Part shown: positions 37,039 to 45,640 of the stretch, piece by piece | Layout: the number at the start of each line of letters is the position of its first letter | How positions within the stretch are numbered: the stretch's first letter is position 1 | NCBI GenBank assembly: GCA_963843465.1 | Contig: CAWJKP010000007.1 | Span: 310,001-374,000, forward strand | Reading direction: 5' to 3' | From: CAWJKP01 sp963843465 | Lineage (GTDB): Bacteria; Planctomycetota; Planctomycetia; Pirellulales; Thermoguttaceae | DNA: 64,000 nucleotides | Position numbers and translations under genes: made by a program | Notes under the pieces: generated by a model | Databases searched by the model: none | What the model was told of the DNA's origin: nothing | Seen by the model: the letters and a program-made list of their open reading frames with translations, nothing else

Positions 37039-37500
37039 CTACAGGTTTTCGCCGGAGGCGTCCGAGGAATCGGCCACGCTCCCGGCCGTCAGCGGCTGGC
37101 GGCCCTGGAAACCGGCCTCCAGATCGTGCCAATAGAGCACTTCCGGCTCCCCCAGCTTCCAGCACAAATAGACCTGCCGCCCCTCCACGAGGGAGGGGAA
37201 ATCAACTAGCCCTTCGGTAGCACTCTTGGGCTCCACGCCCAAGTGCAGCAACTCTTCCACGAACTCCCGCAGACGCTGCGTGTCTTTTTCCAGCTCCTCT
37301 TCGATCTGCGAGAGTTCCTCGCGGTAGGGATCGCTGCGGTCGCGGCGGCGGCCGTCGAAGAGCATGGCCAATCGCTGTCGCCGATCATTCACTTCCCGGG
37401 AGAGTTGCACCAGATCGGTGACGATCGCCCGGACCAAAGGCAAGGCGGCGTTGGCCTGCTGGACCGTGAAGACCTTGCGGGACGAAGTTGAACGGCTCAT
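37039..37500 (-). CDS. DUF2203 family protein
   Basis: 153 residues: FTVQQANAALPLVRAIVTDL at the start, a helical middle (LSQIEEELEKDTQRLREFVEELLHLGVEPKS in parts), then GLVDFPSLVEGRQVYLCWKLGEP and VLYWHDLEAGFQGRQPL, the DUF2203 hallmark. Function unknown. It lies 18 bases after the nuoI stop and upstream of nuoA in the same direction. Confidence 0.9.
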   Translation of the reverse strand: MSRSTSSRKVFTVQQANAALPLVRAIVTDLVQLSREVNDRRQRLAMLFDGRRRDRSDPYREELSQIEEELEKDTQRLREFVEELLHLGVEPKSATEGLVDFPSLVEGRQVYLCWKLGEPEVLYWHDLEAGFQGRQPLTAGSVADSSDASGENL

Positions 37501-37518
37501 GGCGTCCCCTCTCTCCTG

Positions 37519-38090
37519 CTAATTGGGACCTTCGTGTACGGGGCGCGTAATGACCTTCGATTGGGCGACGGCCGTGGGATTGAGCGTTGCTCGGCCCCAG
37601 GCCACCTCCAACGGCAAGCGGGAGAAGTCGATCAGGCAGCCGTCCCGGCTGTAACAGCTCAGGTCATGGGTGGAGCCCATGAAGATGCAGTCCGCCGGAC
37701 AGTTCTCGGTGCACATCGCGCAGAACATGCATTTCGTGTAATCGATCACGAAACCCGTCACCCGAAACCCCTTGCGCCCTTCAACCCGCTCCTTGCCGAT
37801 GTAGATGCAATTCACCGGGCAGTCGCGAGCGCAGCGATCGCAAGCGATGCAGGAAGTGAGGTCGAAACGGTGAAAGCCGCGATAGCGGGCGCAACCTCCA
37901 GCGGCAACTCCGGATATTCGTAGTGCTCGGTAAAGGTCCGCCGCTGGGGATCGTAGGTCCGAACCCAGTAGCGGACGGTGACCCAGAGTGCCTCCGCCAC
38001 GGTGGTCACGGTGCTGGCGATGTTGCGCAGCCAACCCGCAACGCCCCTTCGACGATCGACCGCCTGCGCGACACCCCTACCCGTTGCCAT
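37519..38090 (-). CDS. nuoI: NADH-quinone oxidoreductase subunit I (frame change at 37887-37889)
   Basis: The 2[4Fe-4S] ferredoxin-like subunit of complex I. The two cluster motifs CIACDRCARDCP and CMFCAMCTENCP are intact. The N-terminus (MATGRGVAQAVDR, then VTVRYWVRTYDPQRRTFTEHYEYPELPLEVAP) lies in another frame; one added C in the CCC run at 37887-37889 gives EVAPRYRGFHRFDLTSC. Corrected length about 190 residues. It leads the cluster, away from its usual place next to nuoH. Confidence 0.9.
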
Positions 38091-38816
38091 GACCAACCTC
38101 GCTTGGCTGAAAAACAGTCCGCCCAGTGAATTATAGGGGGCCGCGGCGAGGCCACAAGCACAGATTTGCCGCGGGCGAAAAGAATGGGCGCCATGCCCGC
38201 GCTTGCCTGGGCATGGCTTGGCGGCGAAGATGCTCGCCCTCTCGCCCGGCAAGCATGGCGGCCGGCGCCCGGCTGATCCGCCATGCTCCGCGGCATGGTT
38301 GCGGAATAAACGCGCCCGGCAAGCAACCCGTGGCGCCCAGTGATGCAAAGCTAGCAGTTGCCGCCGGCGGGAGAATCGCCGAAAGTTTTTGGCGGTTCCA
38401 ATTTGTCCTTTGGAAAATTCGCACGCCAAAGCTTGTAAAGTCCGCACACTAGCACCAGTGGCTAGAAGATAGCTTCGCCCGGGTGGCATGGTGGGACTGC
38501 CTGGCGAGTTTTCGCTCACGACCTGCCATCGTTGATGTAAGTCGTTGTCGTAAAACAGCTTAGTGTTGTTGGCCTAAGGCGGCATTCACCGCCCAATTGA
38601 GGGCCCGACATGGCCGGCAATGACGGATCTGACGAATGGTGTGCCAAAATCACAGGAAACTTGCCAAGAATGATCTTCTGTCACTGAAGTTTGCTTGACG
38701 TACCCCGAATACGAGCGTATGCTGAAATGAGGGCCGTTCCGGCGCAAACGCTTACAGTGGGCTCACAACAGGGCCAACCGGGTTGGGAACCCTGGCAGGA
38801 AGCGAAGGAACATAGG
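38091..38816. other. Gap between nuoI and csrA with repeat and promoter
   Basis: 38185-38345 is a repeat region (GGGCGCCATGCCCGCGCTTG, with facing CATGGC words) related to 41090-41130. 38695-38723 is the csrA promoter candidate. The rest, including the divergent nuoI promoter region, shows nothing definable; no reliable gene. Confidence 0.55.
38695..38723 (+). promoter_or_regulatory. Sigma-70-type promoter of csrA
   Basis: -35 TTGACG (38695-38700), 17-base spacer, -10 TATGCT (38718-38723), about 95 bases before the csrA ATG. Confidence 0.65.
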
Positions 38817-39058
38817 ATGCTGGTACTCTCCCGAAAAAGAACGAAAGCATTGTGATCAACGACGACATCACGATTGTCGTCGTGGAGATCCGAGGCGACA
38901 AAGTCCGCCTTGGGGTCGAGGCCCCAAAGGAAGTACCCGTCCACCGCCGCGAGGTCTTCGATGCCATCCGCCGCAACGAAGCCGCCTCGGGCAGCGAAGC
39001 CGCCTCGGGCAAACAAGCCGAGAAGATCGACGAAGCCAAGGCGCAAGGTGATCCCTAG
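38817..39058 (+). CDS. csrA: Carbon storage/translation regulator CsrA (frame change at 38834-38838)
   Basis: CsrA binds GGA motifs in mRNA leaders and blocks or stabilises translation. MLVLSRK begins at the ATG 38817 with AAGGA upstream. The A5 run at 38834-38838 lacks one A; with six A the protein continues KKNESIVINDDITIVVVEI, then GDKVRLGVEAPKEVPVHRREVFDAI. The RNA-binding edges (LSRK at the N-terminus, VHRREV at the C-terminal side) are intact. A short Ala/Ser/Glu tail follows. Corrected length about 80 residues. Confidence 0.92.
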
Positions 39059-39231
39059 AAACAGGGTGATCCGCAAAAACAAGGCGTGAACCCTGGCAAT
39101 ACGGCCCACGCCAGCCGCGCAGCCAACGATCTTCGCTTCTTCCCCGGTAAACCGCGGCTTCTGCTCGGCGCGACGGGCTCTCTCCGGGCAGATCAGCGAT
39201 CTACCCCACGCCGCCGCGTGATCCTGCCCCC

Positions 39232-39261
39232 TTGACGCTTACCCGCCGCAGCTAGTATACA
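39232..39261 (+). promoter_or_regulatory. Sigma-70-type promoter of tRNA-Glu
   Basis: -35 TTGACG (39232-39237), 18-base spacer, -10 TATACA (39256-39261), 35 bases before the tRNA. Confidence 0.65.
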
Positions 39262-39295
39262 GACGAGTCTCGGCACCCCTGCCGCCGTGCCGCGC

Positions 39296-39369
39296 GGCCC
39301 CGTCGTCTAGCCAGGTCAGGACACAGGCCTTTCAAGCCTGGAGCACGGGTTCAAATCCCGTCGGGGTCA
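39296..39369 (+). tRNA. tRNA-Glu (anticodon UUC)
   Basis: Full cloverleaf: acceptor GGCCCCG pairs with CGGGGTC, anticodon stem CAGGC/GCCTG with loop CTTTCAA (anticodon TTC), T-arm ACGGG-TTCAAAT-CCCGT. Discriminator A at 39369. CCA is not encoded. Confidence 0.95.
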
Positions 39370-39416
39370 CTCGCAAGCACAACCCAACAAAGACCATTAA
39401 CCCAGAGGAGTTCATC

Positions 39417-39632
39417 ATGATCCAACTGACGGAAGAACAGCGGCGCGAGCTGGGCGAGTCGGAGCCAGTTGCCATCGATCCCCAGACGCAACAGGTTTAC
39501 ATCCTAGTGCGTAAGGAAGCGTACGATCGCATCAAGAAGCTCCTGCCTTACGACGACGACCCATGGACGGACGAGGAAATGGACCTATTGGCGGAGGAAG
39601 CCGGTAAACTACTTGACGAGTACCGTCCATGA
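39417..39632 (+). CDS. Antitoxin-like protein of a MazF-type pair
   Basis: 71 residues: IQLTEEQRRELGESEPVAID, YILVRKEAYDRIKKLL, then an acidic tail (DDDPWTDEEMDLLAEEAGKLL), the usual disordered toxin-binding end of an antitoxin. GAGGAG sits nine bases before the ATG. Its TGA overlaps the toxin ATG (39629-39632). It lies 47 bases after tRNA-Glu, a typical site for mobile modules. Confidence 0.85.
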   Translation: MIQLTEEQRRELGESEPVAIDPQTQQVYILVRKEAYDRIKKLLPYDDDPWTDEEMDLLAEEAGKLLDEYRP

Positions 39633-39985
39633 ACGTAGGCCGTGGCGACGTGGTAATGACGCGATTCCCCCATGCAGGTGGAACGCGCGGCAAGAGGCGT
39701 CCAGTCGTCATCGTGCAGTCGGACGTTTACAACGCTAAGGCCCGACACGCCATTGTTGCTGAGATTACGACGAACCTTTCCGCCGCAAACGATCCGGCTT
39801 TCTTGCTGATCGACCTCTCGACCCCTGAGGGGAAGGCAAGCGGCCTGACGCAGAATTCCGCGGTCGGTTGCCTGTTCCTGGCGACCGTTGCCGAGAGCCG
39901 GATTAGCGCGCCCATTGGCAAGCTGTCCGGGACGATCATGCAGCAGATCGATAGGTGCCTGAAGGCGGCACTGGAGTTGCCCTGA
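39629..39985 (+). CDS. MazF/PemK-family mRNA interferase toxin
   Basis: 118 residues: GDVVMTRFPHAGGTRGKRRPVVIVQSDVYN carries the family core (RGDVV...P...G...KRRPVVIVQ). IVAEITTN, LTQNSAVGCLFLATV and a terminal helix follow. Ribosome-independent mRNA cleavage is the family activity. Translationally coupled to the antitoxin upstream. Confidence 0.88.
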   Translation: MNVGRGDVVMTRFPHAGGTRGKRRPVVIVQSDVYNAKARHAIVAEITTNLSAANDPAFLLIDLSTPEGKASGLTQNSAVGCLFLATVAESRISAPIGKLSGTIMQQIDRCLKAALELP

Positions 39986-40025
39986 TTGATTTCCGAGTGG
40001 TCCTGGGGACAACCCATTGAGTTCC

Positions 40026-41057
40026 GTGAGCCATCCCTACGACGCCCTGCTGCTGATCTCCTTCGGCGGCCCGGAAAAACGGGACGACGTGCTGCCGTTT
40101 CTGGAGAACGTGCTCCGCGGCAAGAATGTTCCCGCCGAGCGTGTGCAGGAGGTCGCCGAGCACTACTACCTCTTCGAGGGCGTCAGCCCGATCAACGCCC
40201 AGAACCGCAGCTTGCTGGTGTCGCTCGTGGGCGAGCTCAACCGGCACGGGCCGCCGCTGCCGGTTTATTGGGGCAACCGCAACTGGCATCCCTTGTTGGC
40301 CGACGTGCTGGAGCAGATGGCCGAGGACGGCGTCCGCCGAGCCCTGGCCTTCGTCACCTCGGCTTTCGGCAGCTACTCCGGCTGCCGGCAGTACCTGGAG
40401 GACATCTCGCGGGCCCGCGAGGCGGTCGGGCCGCGGGCGCCGGAAGTCGACAAGCTCCGCTTGTTCTACAATCACCCGGGGTTCATCGAGCCCATGGCCG
40501 ACCGCGTGGCCGAGGCGCTGGGCAAGATTCCTGCCGACCGCCGGACGTCCGCCCGATTGATCTACTCGGCCCACAGCATCCCCGAGGACATGGCCCGCGT
40601 TTCGCCCTACGTCCGGCAACTCCAAGAGGCGTGCCACTTGGTGTCGCAGCGAGTGGGCCGGGCGGAGTGGGACCTGGTCTATCAGAGCCGCAGCGGACCG
40701 CCGTCGCAGCCCTGGCTGGGACCCGATCTCTACGAGCATCTCCGCGCCCTTCGCGCCGGCGACGACGCGGCGCAGGACCTGGTCCTGGCCCCCATCGGCT
40801 TTCTCTGCGAGCACCTCGAGGTGGTCTACGATCTGGAGGTGGCGGCGGGCCAACTGTGCGACCAGCTCGGACTGACGATGGTCCGCGCGGGCGTGGTCGC
40901 CAACCACCCCCGTTTTGTCACCATGATCCGGGAGTTGGCCCTGGAACGGATCGAGCCCAAGGCAGCTCGCCTGGCGCTCGGCTCGCACGGCCCCAGCCCC
41001 GACGTTTGCCCGGAGGGGTGCTGTTCCCCCTCTCCCTCCGGGAGAGGGTCGGGGTGA
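40026..41057 (+). CDS. hemH: Ferrochelatase
   Basis: Inserts iron into protoporphyrin IX or coproporphyrin III. YDALLLISFGGPE at the start, YWGNRNWHP, the catalytic His in IYSAHSIPEDM, SRSGPPSQPWLGPDL and the active-site Glu in IGFLCEHLEVVYDLE. Starts at GTG 40026 or TTG 40017. The native end is near CPEGCC; the last eight residues (SPSPSGRG and neighbours) are read from a family H palindrome (41025-41062). The gene is isolated from other haem genes. Confidence 0.93.
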   Translation: MSHPYDALLLISFGGPEKRDDVLPFLENVLRGKNVPAERVQEVAEHYYLFEGVSPINAQNRSLLVSLVGELNRHGPPLPVYWGNRNWHPLLADVLEQMAEDGVRRALAFVTSAFGSYSGCRQYLEDISRAREAVGPRAPEVDKLRLFYNHPGFIEPMADRVAEALGKIPADRRTSARLIYSAHSIPEDMARVSPYVRQLQEACHLVSQRVGRAEWDLVYQSRSGPPSQPWLGPDLYEHLRALRAGDDAAQDLVLAPIGFLCEHLEVVYDLEVAAGQLCDQLGLTMVRAGVVANHPRFVTMIRELALERIEPKAARLALGSHGPSPDVCPEGCCSPSPSGRGSG

Positions 41058-41171
41058 GGGGATCGGCCGAAGCAAGACGGGGAAAACGGTGGGTGCCATG
41101 CCCACGCTTGCCGTGGGTATGAGCACGACCGGTGGGCCGGCGCTCGCTTGCGCGAGCTTGTCCCACCCTAC
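41025..41171. repeat. Family H and family J repeats after hemH
   Basis: Family H at 41025-41062 (CCCTCTCCCTCCGGGAGAGG core), which includes the hemH stop. Family J at 41090-41171; 41131-41171 matches 30287-30327 in nuoL. Confidence 0.85.
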
Positions 41172-41324
41172 CGTTCTCTGGGAGAGGGGCGCGAGGCGCA
41201 AGGCCGATTTCTGTGTGCATTTTCCCCAGGGTTCGGGTATCATAGATGCAAGGGGCGTCGAGCGTAAGTCTGCCGGCATTCGGTGACCAGCCGGCGCGCC
41301 GCCGCTAGCGTTCGAGGTTGATCC

Positions 41325-42899
41325 ATGACGCGATATCTCTTGTGGCTGGTGGTCTTTGTCGCCCTCGTTCTGTCGGCCGGTGCTCCACCGGCCGTGGCCA
41401 GCGGTGAGTTGATCTCCGCGCCGTCGGCCGCCACGCACGGGCTGACCAGCGCTTGGTTCAACCAGATCCAGCTCGACTCGGCCCGCGGACGGGTGGCCTA
41501 CGTCACGCTGCACGACGCGGTTCAGTGGGATGCCGAAGGGGCCGTTCATAACCCGACGCTCTTCATCCAGACCAACCAGGCCATCCTGCACGCCATCGAC
41601 GCGCTTAGCGGGCGGACCCTCTGGATTGCCCAGGTCGGCAACCCGAACTACCCCAGCCTGGCCCCCGGGGCCAATAACTTCTTCGTCGCGGTGACCAACG
41701 GATCGAGCCTCTACGTGCTGAATCGCTTCAACGGCAAACTGCTCTTTTCGACCAAGCTCCCCGGGGTCCCGGGCGCGGGACCCGCCTTGAGCGAGCAGCG
41801 CGTCTACGTGCCGATGCTCGGCGGCTTGATCTGTTCCTATCGCTTGCAGCCGGTGAAAGACCCGCTCGAGGAACTCGGCAAGACCGACAATCGCAAAAAG
41901 ACCCCCGAAGAGAAGCGAGCCGCGGAGGCCGAGCGGCACGAAGCGCTGCGGTTGAAACAGGACGTGGTCCTGCCCGTGAACTGCCAGTCGCTGGGGCGGA
42001 CCATGGTGCAGCCCTTGGTCACCATGCAGAGCGAGAAGGAAGAACAGGTGTCCTGGCCGACCGACAAGGGACTTCTCTACGTCGGCAGCGTGAAGCGGGA
42101 CGAGCAGGATCGCTTGGACGTCCGCTTCCGCGTGGAAACTGCGGCAGGCATCTCGGCCCAGCCCGTCTACGTGCCGGCGGATCCCCGCATCCTGCCCGAG
42201 TCGGGTATCATCATCACCGGCTCGCGGGACGCTTTCGTACACGCCATCAAGGAGAAGGACGGGTCGGCACTGTGGCGGTTTTCGGCCGGCGATCCCATCG
42301 TCGAAGCGCCGGTGGTGATCGGCCTGCGGCTGTTCGCTCCGACGCAGTTCGGCGGCATGTTCTGCCTGGACGCCAAAAGCGGCAACCAGCGCTGGTGGGC
42401 GCCGCAGATCATGCGGTTCCTGGCGGCGAGCAAGGAGCGGGTCTACGCGATCGACAAGCTCGGCGCGCTAGCCGTGCTGAACCTCCAGAGCGGCGCCCGC
42501 ATGGACAGCTTCCCGGCTCCGCGGGGGCTGGTCCCCTTGGCCAACACCGACAACGACCGGATCTACCTGATTACGGAAACCGGCCTGGTGCAGTCCCTGC
42601 ACGACGCCGACCTGCCGGACCCGATCTATCACAACGCCGACCGTCCCGCGGAGAAGAAGGAGGAGGCGCACAAACCCGCGGCCCACAAGCCGGCGGCGCA
42701 CAAGCCGACCCCGCCGAAAGACGCCGGCGACGAGAAGCCAAGGCCGCCGCGTAAGACCAAGCCGAAGAAGGAGAAAGATGCCGGCGACGCTCCGGCACCC
42801 AAGAAGACCCGCAAGCCCAAGAAGGGCGCCGCAGGCAGCGACGCCGGTGGTCTGGGCGGTGCGAACGGACCCGACCCCTTCGGCGGGGGTGGGAAGTAG
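41325..42899 (+). CDS. Secreted PQQ/beta-propeller repeat protein with Lys/Pro-rich tail
   Basis: 524 residues. Signal peptide (YLLWLVVFVALVLSAGAPPAVA), then beta-propeller blades of the PQQ type: LHAIDALSGRTLWIAQVG, LYVLNRFNGKLLFSTKL, VHAIKEKDGSALWRF, FCLDAKSGNQRWWA, YAIDKLGALAVLNLQSG. A charged linker (PEEKRAAEAERHEAL) lies near residue 185. The last 80 residues are Lys/Pro/Ala-rich with HKPAAHKPAAHKP repeats and end FGGGGK. It may be a periplasmic or envelope scaffold like BamB; no activity is implied. Confidence 0.85.
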   Translation: MTRYLLWLVVFVALVLSAGAPPAVASGELISAPSAATHGLTSAWFNQIQLDSARGRVAYVTLHDAVQWDAEGAVHNPTLFIQTNQAILHAIDALSGRTLWIAQVGNPNYPSLAPGANNFFVAVTNGSSLYVLNRFNGKLLFSTKLPGVPGAGPALSEQRVYVPMLGGLICSYRLQPVKDPLEELGKTDNRKKTPEEKRAAEAERHEALRLKQDVVLPVNCQSLGRTMVQPLVTMQSEKEEQVSWPTDKGLLYVGSVKRDEQDRLDVRFRVETAAGISAQPVYVPADPRILPESGIIITGSRDAFVHAIKEKDGSALWRFSAGDPIVEAPVVIGLRLFAPTQFGGMFCLDAKSGNQRWWAPQIMRFLAASKERVYAIDKLGALAVLNLQSGARMDSFPAPRGLVPLANTDNDRIYLITETGLVQSLHDADLPDPIYHNADRPAEKKEEAHKPAAHKPAAHKPTPPKDAGDEKPRPPRKTKPKKEKDAGDAPAPKKTRKPKKGAAGSDAGGLGGANGPDPFGGGGK

Positions 42900-43881
42900 T
42901 ATTGACCGCTTTGCGGGTTTTTCGCTAAGCGGGCGCACCGGCATAAGATGGTGCGGATCTTGGCGTCCGGCGTCCCATGGCTGCGCGGGCCGAGCTCAGG
43001 CGCGACGTGGGCCGGGGCGTTGAGGCGGAAGATCAGCATCGGCACCTCCATCACGCACTGGTGATAGAAGGCGTGCCCGTACAGGCCGTTCTCGCCGAAA
43101 CACTCGCCGTGGTCGCTGCAAACGATGACCGTGGTGGGGCGGCCGCGGCGGCGGAACAACGCGATCAGTTCGGCGGTCCGCGCGTCGAGATAGGAGGCGG
43201 CGGCGACCTGCCGGCGGTAGGCCTGATGGTCGAACTCCCATTGCTCGGTCAAGAGGCCCGGCTGATTGAAGAGCCGCCGCAGGCCGAATCGCCGCTCGAC
43301 TTCGGGATCGACGGTCTCCATGCCCTCGTAACGGAAGGGGCTGTGGGTCTCGCCGTAGTTGACGAAGGCGAAGCAGGGCCGTTTCCTCGCCTGCTTTTCC
43401 AACCGGCGCGCCAGCCATTGGTTCTGTCGCGCCGCGCCCACGCCGCTGACCTCGAAGTTCTCGAAGCCCTGGCGAAGCTCAGGCGCGTCGCGGAACCAAT
43501 CCATGGCGGCCGTGCCCAGCGTGGCGTAGCCCCGTCGGCGGAAGCCGTTGACGATGTTTCCCTGCCCCAGGGGAAAAGTGACCAGCGGCTTGGCGTCCAC
43601 GTTGCGGTGGGAGATCCGCCAGACCTGCTGGGAGTAGCGGTTATAGAGCGGCTCCGGCGCGAAGACGTGGGGCAGAAAACCATAGAACATCGCCTCGTGA
43701 GCGGGGAGCGTGTAGGTGGCCATCGCCCAGGCCCGCCGCGGCTCGCCGAACTGATCCAGCGCCGGCGTGCGAGCCTCGAGATAGGCGTCGTAGCGGCAAG
43801 AATCCCAGGTCACCAGGAGGAAGTCCTCGGCATCGTCGAGGACCTGGTACTTCTTGCGCCGAAAAAATTGAACCAGCTCAT
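42629..43881 (-). CDS. Sulfatase/alkaline-phosphatase-superfamily hydrolase (frame change at about 43862-43867; 3' end unsure)
   Basis: VTWDSCRYDAYL near the N-terminus supplies the first metal aspartate of the superfamily, with ETHSPFRY, VIVCSDHGECFGENG and HAFYHQ giving the later ligands. The true start is the ATG at 43881, which abuts the methyltransferase stop. One base missing in the AAAAAA run at 43862-43867 moves the frame; correction reads FNFFRRKKYQVLDDAEDFLLV. Conserved sequence fades by about 42990; the frame then runs antisense through the PQQ gene to 42629, so the real stop is probably near 42900-42950 and another indel is possible. Likely acts on an envelope polymer or lipid. 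Confidence 0.8.
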
Positions 43882-43882
43882 A

Positions 43883-44687
43883 TCAACACCCGACGGTAAG
43901 CGGTTGACGACACACGGCCAGATGGAAGGCGGGCGTGCCCAATAGCGAGGCGGTCGCGGCCGGGAGAATCGGATAGTCGCCCGGCGAGGGCGCGGCCAGT
44001 CCGGCCAGTTGCTTCCAGGCCCGCCGGCGCTTCTCTCCCAGCGGCCATTTGCGCCAGACCAGCATGGCCAGCGGATTGGCCCAGAGCAGGCCCTGCCGCA
44101 GGGCCTCCACTGCCGCGCCGGCTGTCCAGCGACCTCGATTCCACTTGCACCCAGATCTCCACCTCCGCGAAGTGCTTCCGCAGCAGCGTCTCGAACTCCT
44201 CGCGGTACCATTCGTGGAAGTGGAATGCATTCCTTGGCCGGCCGGCGACAAACGGCGGCAACGTCGCACGGTTCGGCGTGGAGACCAAGAGCCGCCCCTG
44301 GGGGCCCAACAGCCGGCCGGCGGCCTCCAGGAATCGCTCCGGTTGAGGCAGGTGCTCGAGGTTCTCGAAATTCGTGATCAGGTCGAAGGGACCGGCCAGG
44401 CGATCCAACTGGTGGCAGTCGCCCACCTGGAACTCGACGCCGTCGCCTCCGAATTGCTCGACGGCCCACTCGACCGCCCGGGGATCGAAGTCGACTCCCG
44501 TCACCGACGCCGCCCCGGCCGTCCGCAGGATCCGCGCGCCGTAACCGCTGCCCGACCCGGCATCCAACACGCGGCAGCCCGGCGCCTGCTGGGCAGCGAA
44601 CAGGTACCGGGCCAGGTGGTGCGCCGAGAACTCCTCCCACGCCGGTTCACCGGGTACGATTCGCTCCACCATGATGCCCTTACTCAT
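43883..44687 (-). CDS. SAM-dependent methyltransferase, class I (frame change at about 44120)
   Basis: VLDAGSGSGYGARIL is the SAM-binding glycine motif, followed by VTGVDFDPRAVEWA, FDLITNFENLEHLPQPERFL and LLVSTPNR, typical of class I methyltransferases of the UbiE/COQ5 type. After VQVESRSLDSRRG the frame changes by one base at about 44120 and continues AAVEALRQGLLWANPLAM...QPLTVGC to 43883. Overlaps lpxI by eight bases and touches the next gene. Substrate unknown; context suggests an envelope lipid or sugar. Confidence 0.85.
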
Positions 44688-45591
44688 CCCTGACGTCTCG
44701 ATCGAGGGCCACCAGGACCAGCTTCTGACGGTCGGCCAACGCGATCAGCTTCGGCGCGTCGAGGATGATCGTGCGGCCGGCTTCCACGGCCAGGACGCGG
44801 GCGCCGGCGGCGACCATCGACTCCAGCGTGCCCGGCCCGATGGTCGGCACGTCGAACCGCATGTCCTGCTGCGGCTTGGCCACCTTGACGACCGTGATTT
44901 CCCCGGCCGGGCAGAGCGCACCGGCGCGGCGAATGCACTGATCGGTCCCTTCCACGGCCTCCACCGCCAACACGGCCTGGTTCTTCACGGCCACGCTCTG
45001 GCCGATGTCCAGCCGGCCGAGCTCCTTGGCGATCGTCCAGCCGAAGCGGATGTCTTTCCACTGGCCCGGCGTAGGCGCGCGGCGGCTGATCGGTCCTGCC
45101 TGCACGAGAAGCTCCGGGGCGTAATCGCTGGCCGGGCCGAGCTCGATGCCCGCCGCGGCGAAGAGCTGCACGACCCGCAGCAAAAGCGTATCGTCCTTGC
45201 AGTCGCGTTGCCGGGTGAGGAAGTGGGGCAGGAAAGCCCGCACGGTCGGCAGGTCGGGAACCAGGCGGAGCCAGAACCAGGGCTGGAACATGAAGCCTTT
45301 GTGGATCTTGCCGGCCATGGTGGCCTGACGGATGCCGTGCCTTTGGAAGTGGCGGATGGCGGCGCCGAAGCGGGCCAGCCCGATCCAGCGGAAATCGTGG
45401 CACGTCTCCCGCAGCGCCGGGTCGGCGTAGCCGGCCACTCCCAGGCAATAAACTTGTACCCCCTGGCGCCGCAGGGCCCGGGCGATGACCAGCGGATAGC
45501 CTCCCCACCCGGCGATCAGACCCACCCGGTCCAAGGCACTACCGGCAGCCGGCCGCTGGGCCGATTCTGCAAGCTGTTGGACTTCCCCCAT
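44680..45591 (-). CDS. lpxI: UDP-2,3-diacylglucosamine pyrophosphatase LpxI
   Basis: LpxI hydrolyses UDP-2,3-diacylglucosamine to lipid X in lipid A synthesis, replacing LpxH. VGLIAGWGGYPLVIARALRRQG at the start, MAGKIHKGFMFQPWFWL, DDTLLLRVV, and the C-terminal FDVPTIGPGTLESMVAAGARVLAVEAG (in parts) are family segments. 303 residues, full length. Directly downstream of lpxD, supporting a lipid A pathway role. Confidence 0.93.
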   Translation of the reverse strand: MGEVQQLAESAQRPAAGSALDRVGLIAGWGGYPLVIARALRRQGVQVYCLGVAGYADPALRETCHDFRWIGLARFGAAIRHFQRHGIRQATMAGKIHKGFMFQPWFWLRLVPDLPTVRAFLPHFLTRQRDCKDDTLLLRVVQLFAAAGIELGPASDYAPELLVQAGPISRRAPTPGQWKDIRFGWTIAKELGRLDIGQSVAVKNQAVLAVEAVEGTDQCIRRAGALCPAGEITVVKVAKPQQDMRFDVPTIGPGTLESMVAAGARVLAVEAGRTIILDAPKLIALADRQKLVLVALDRDVRDE

Positions 45592-45640
45592 TCGCGCAAA
45601 CCTGTGGGTTGTGTCGGTACCTTGGAAGAAAACGTCACTC

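Noticed and set aside
38834..38838. Programmed frameshifting in csrA and other broken genes
   Set aside because: Breaks occur in both directions at unrelated sequences without a shared slip motif or downstream structure; indel error fits better.
39936..42242. 768-codon minus-strand frame over hemH and the PQQ gene
   Set aside because: It spans two well-supported plus-strand genes and their spacer; the composition is that of a shadow.
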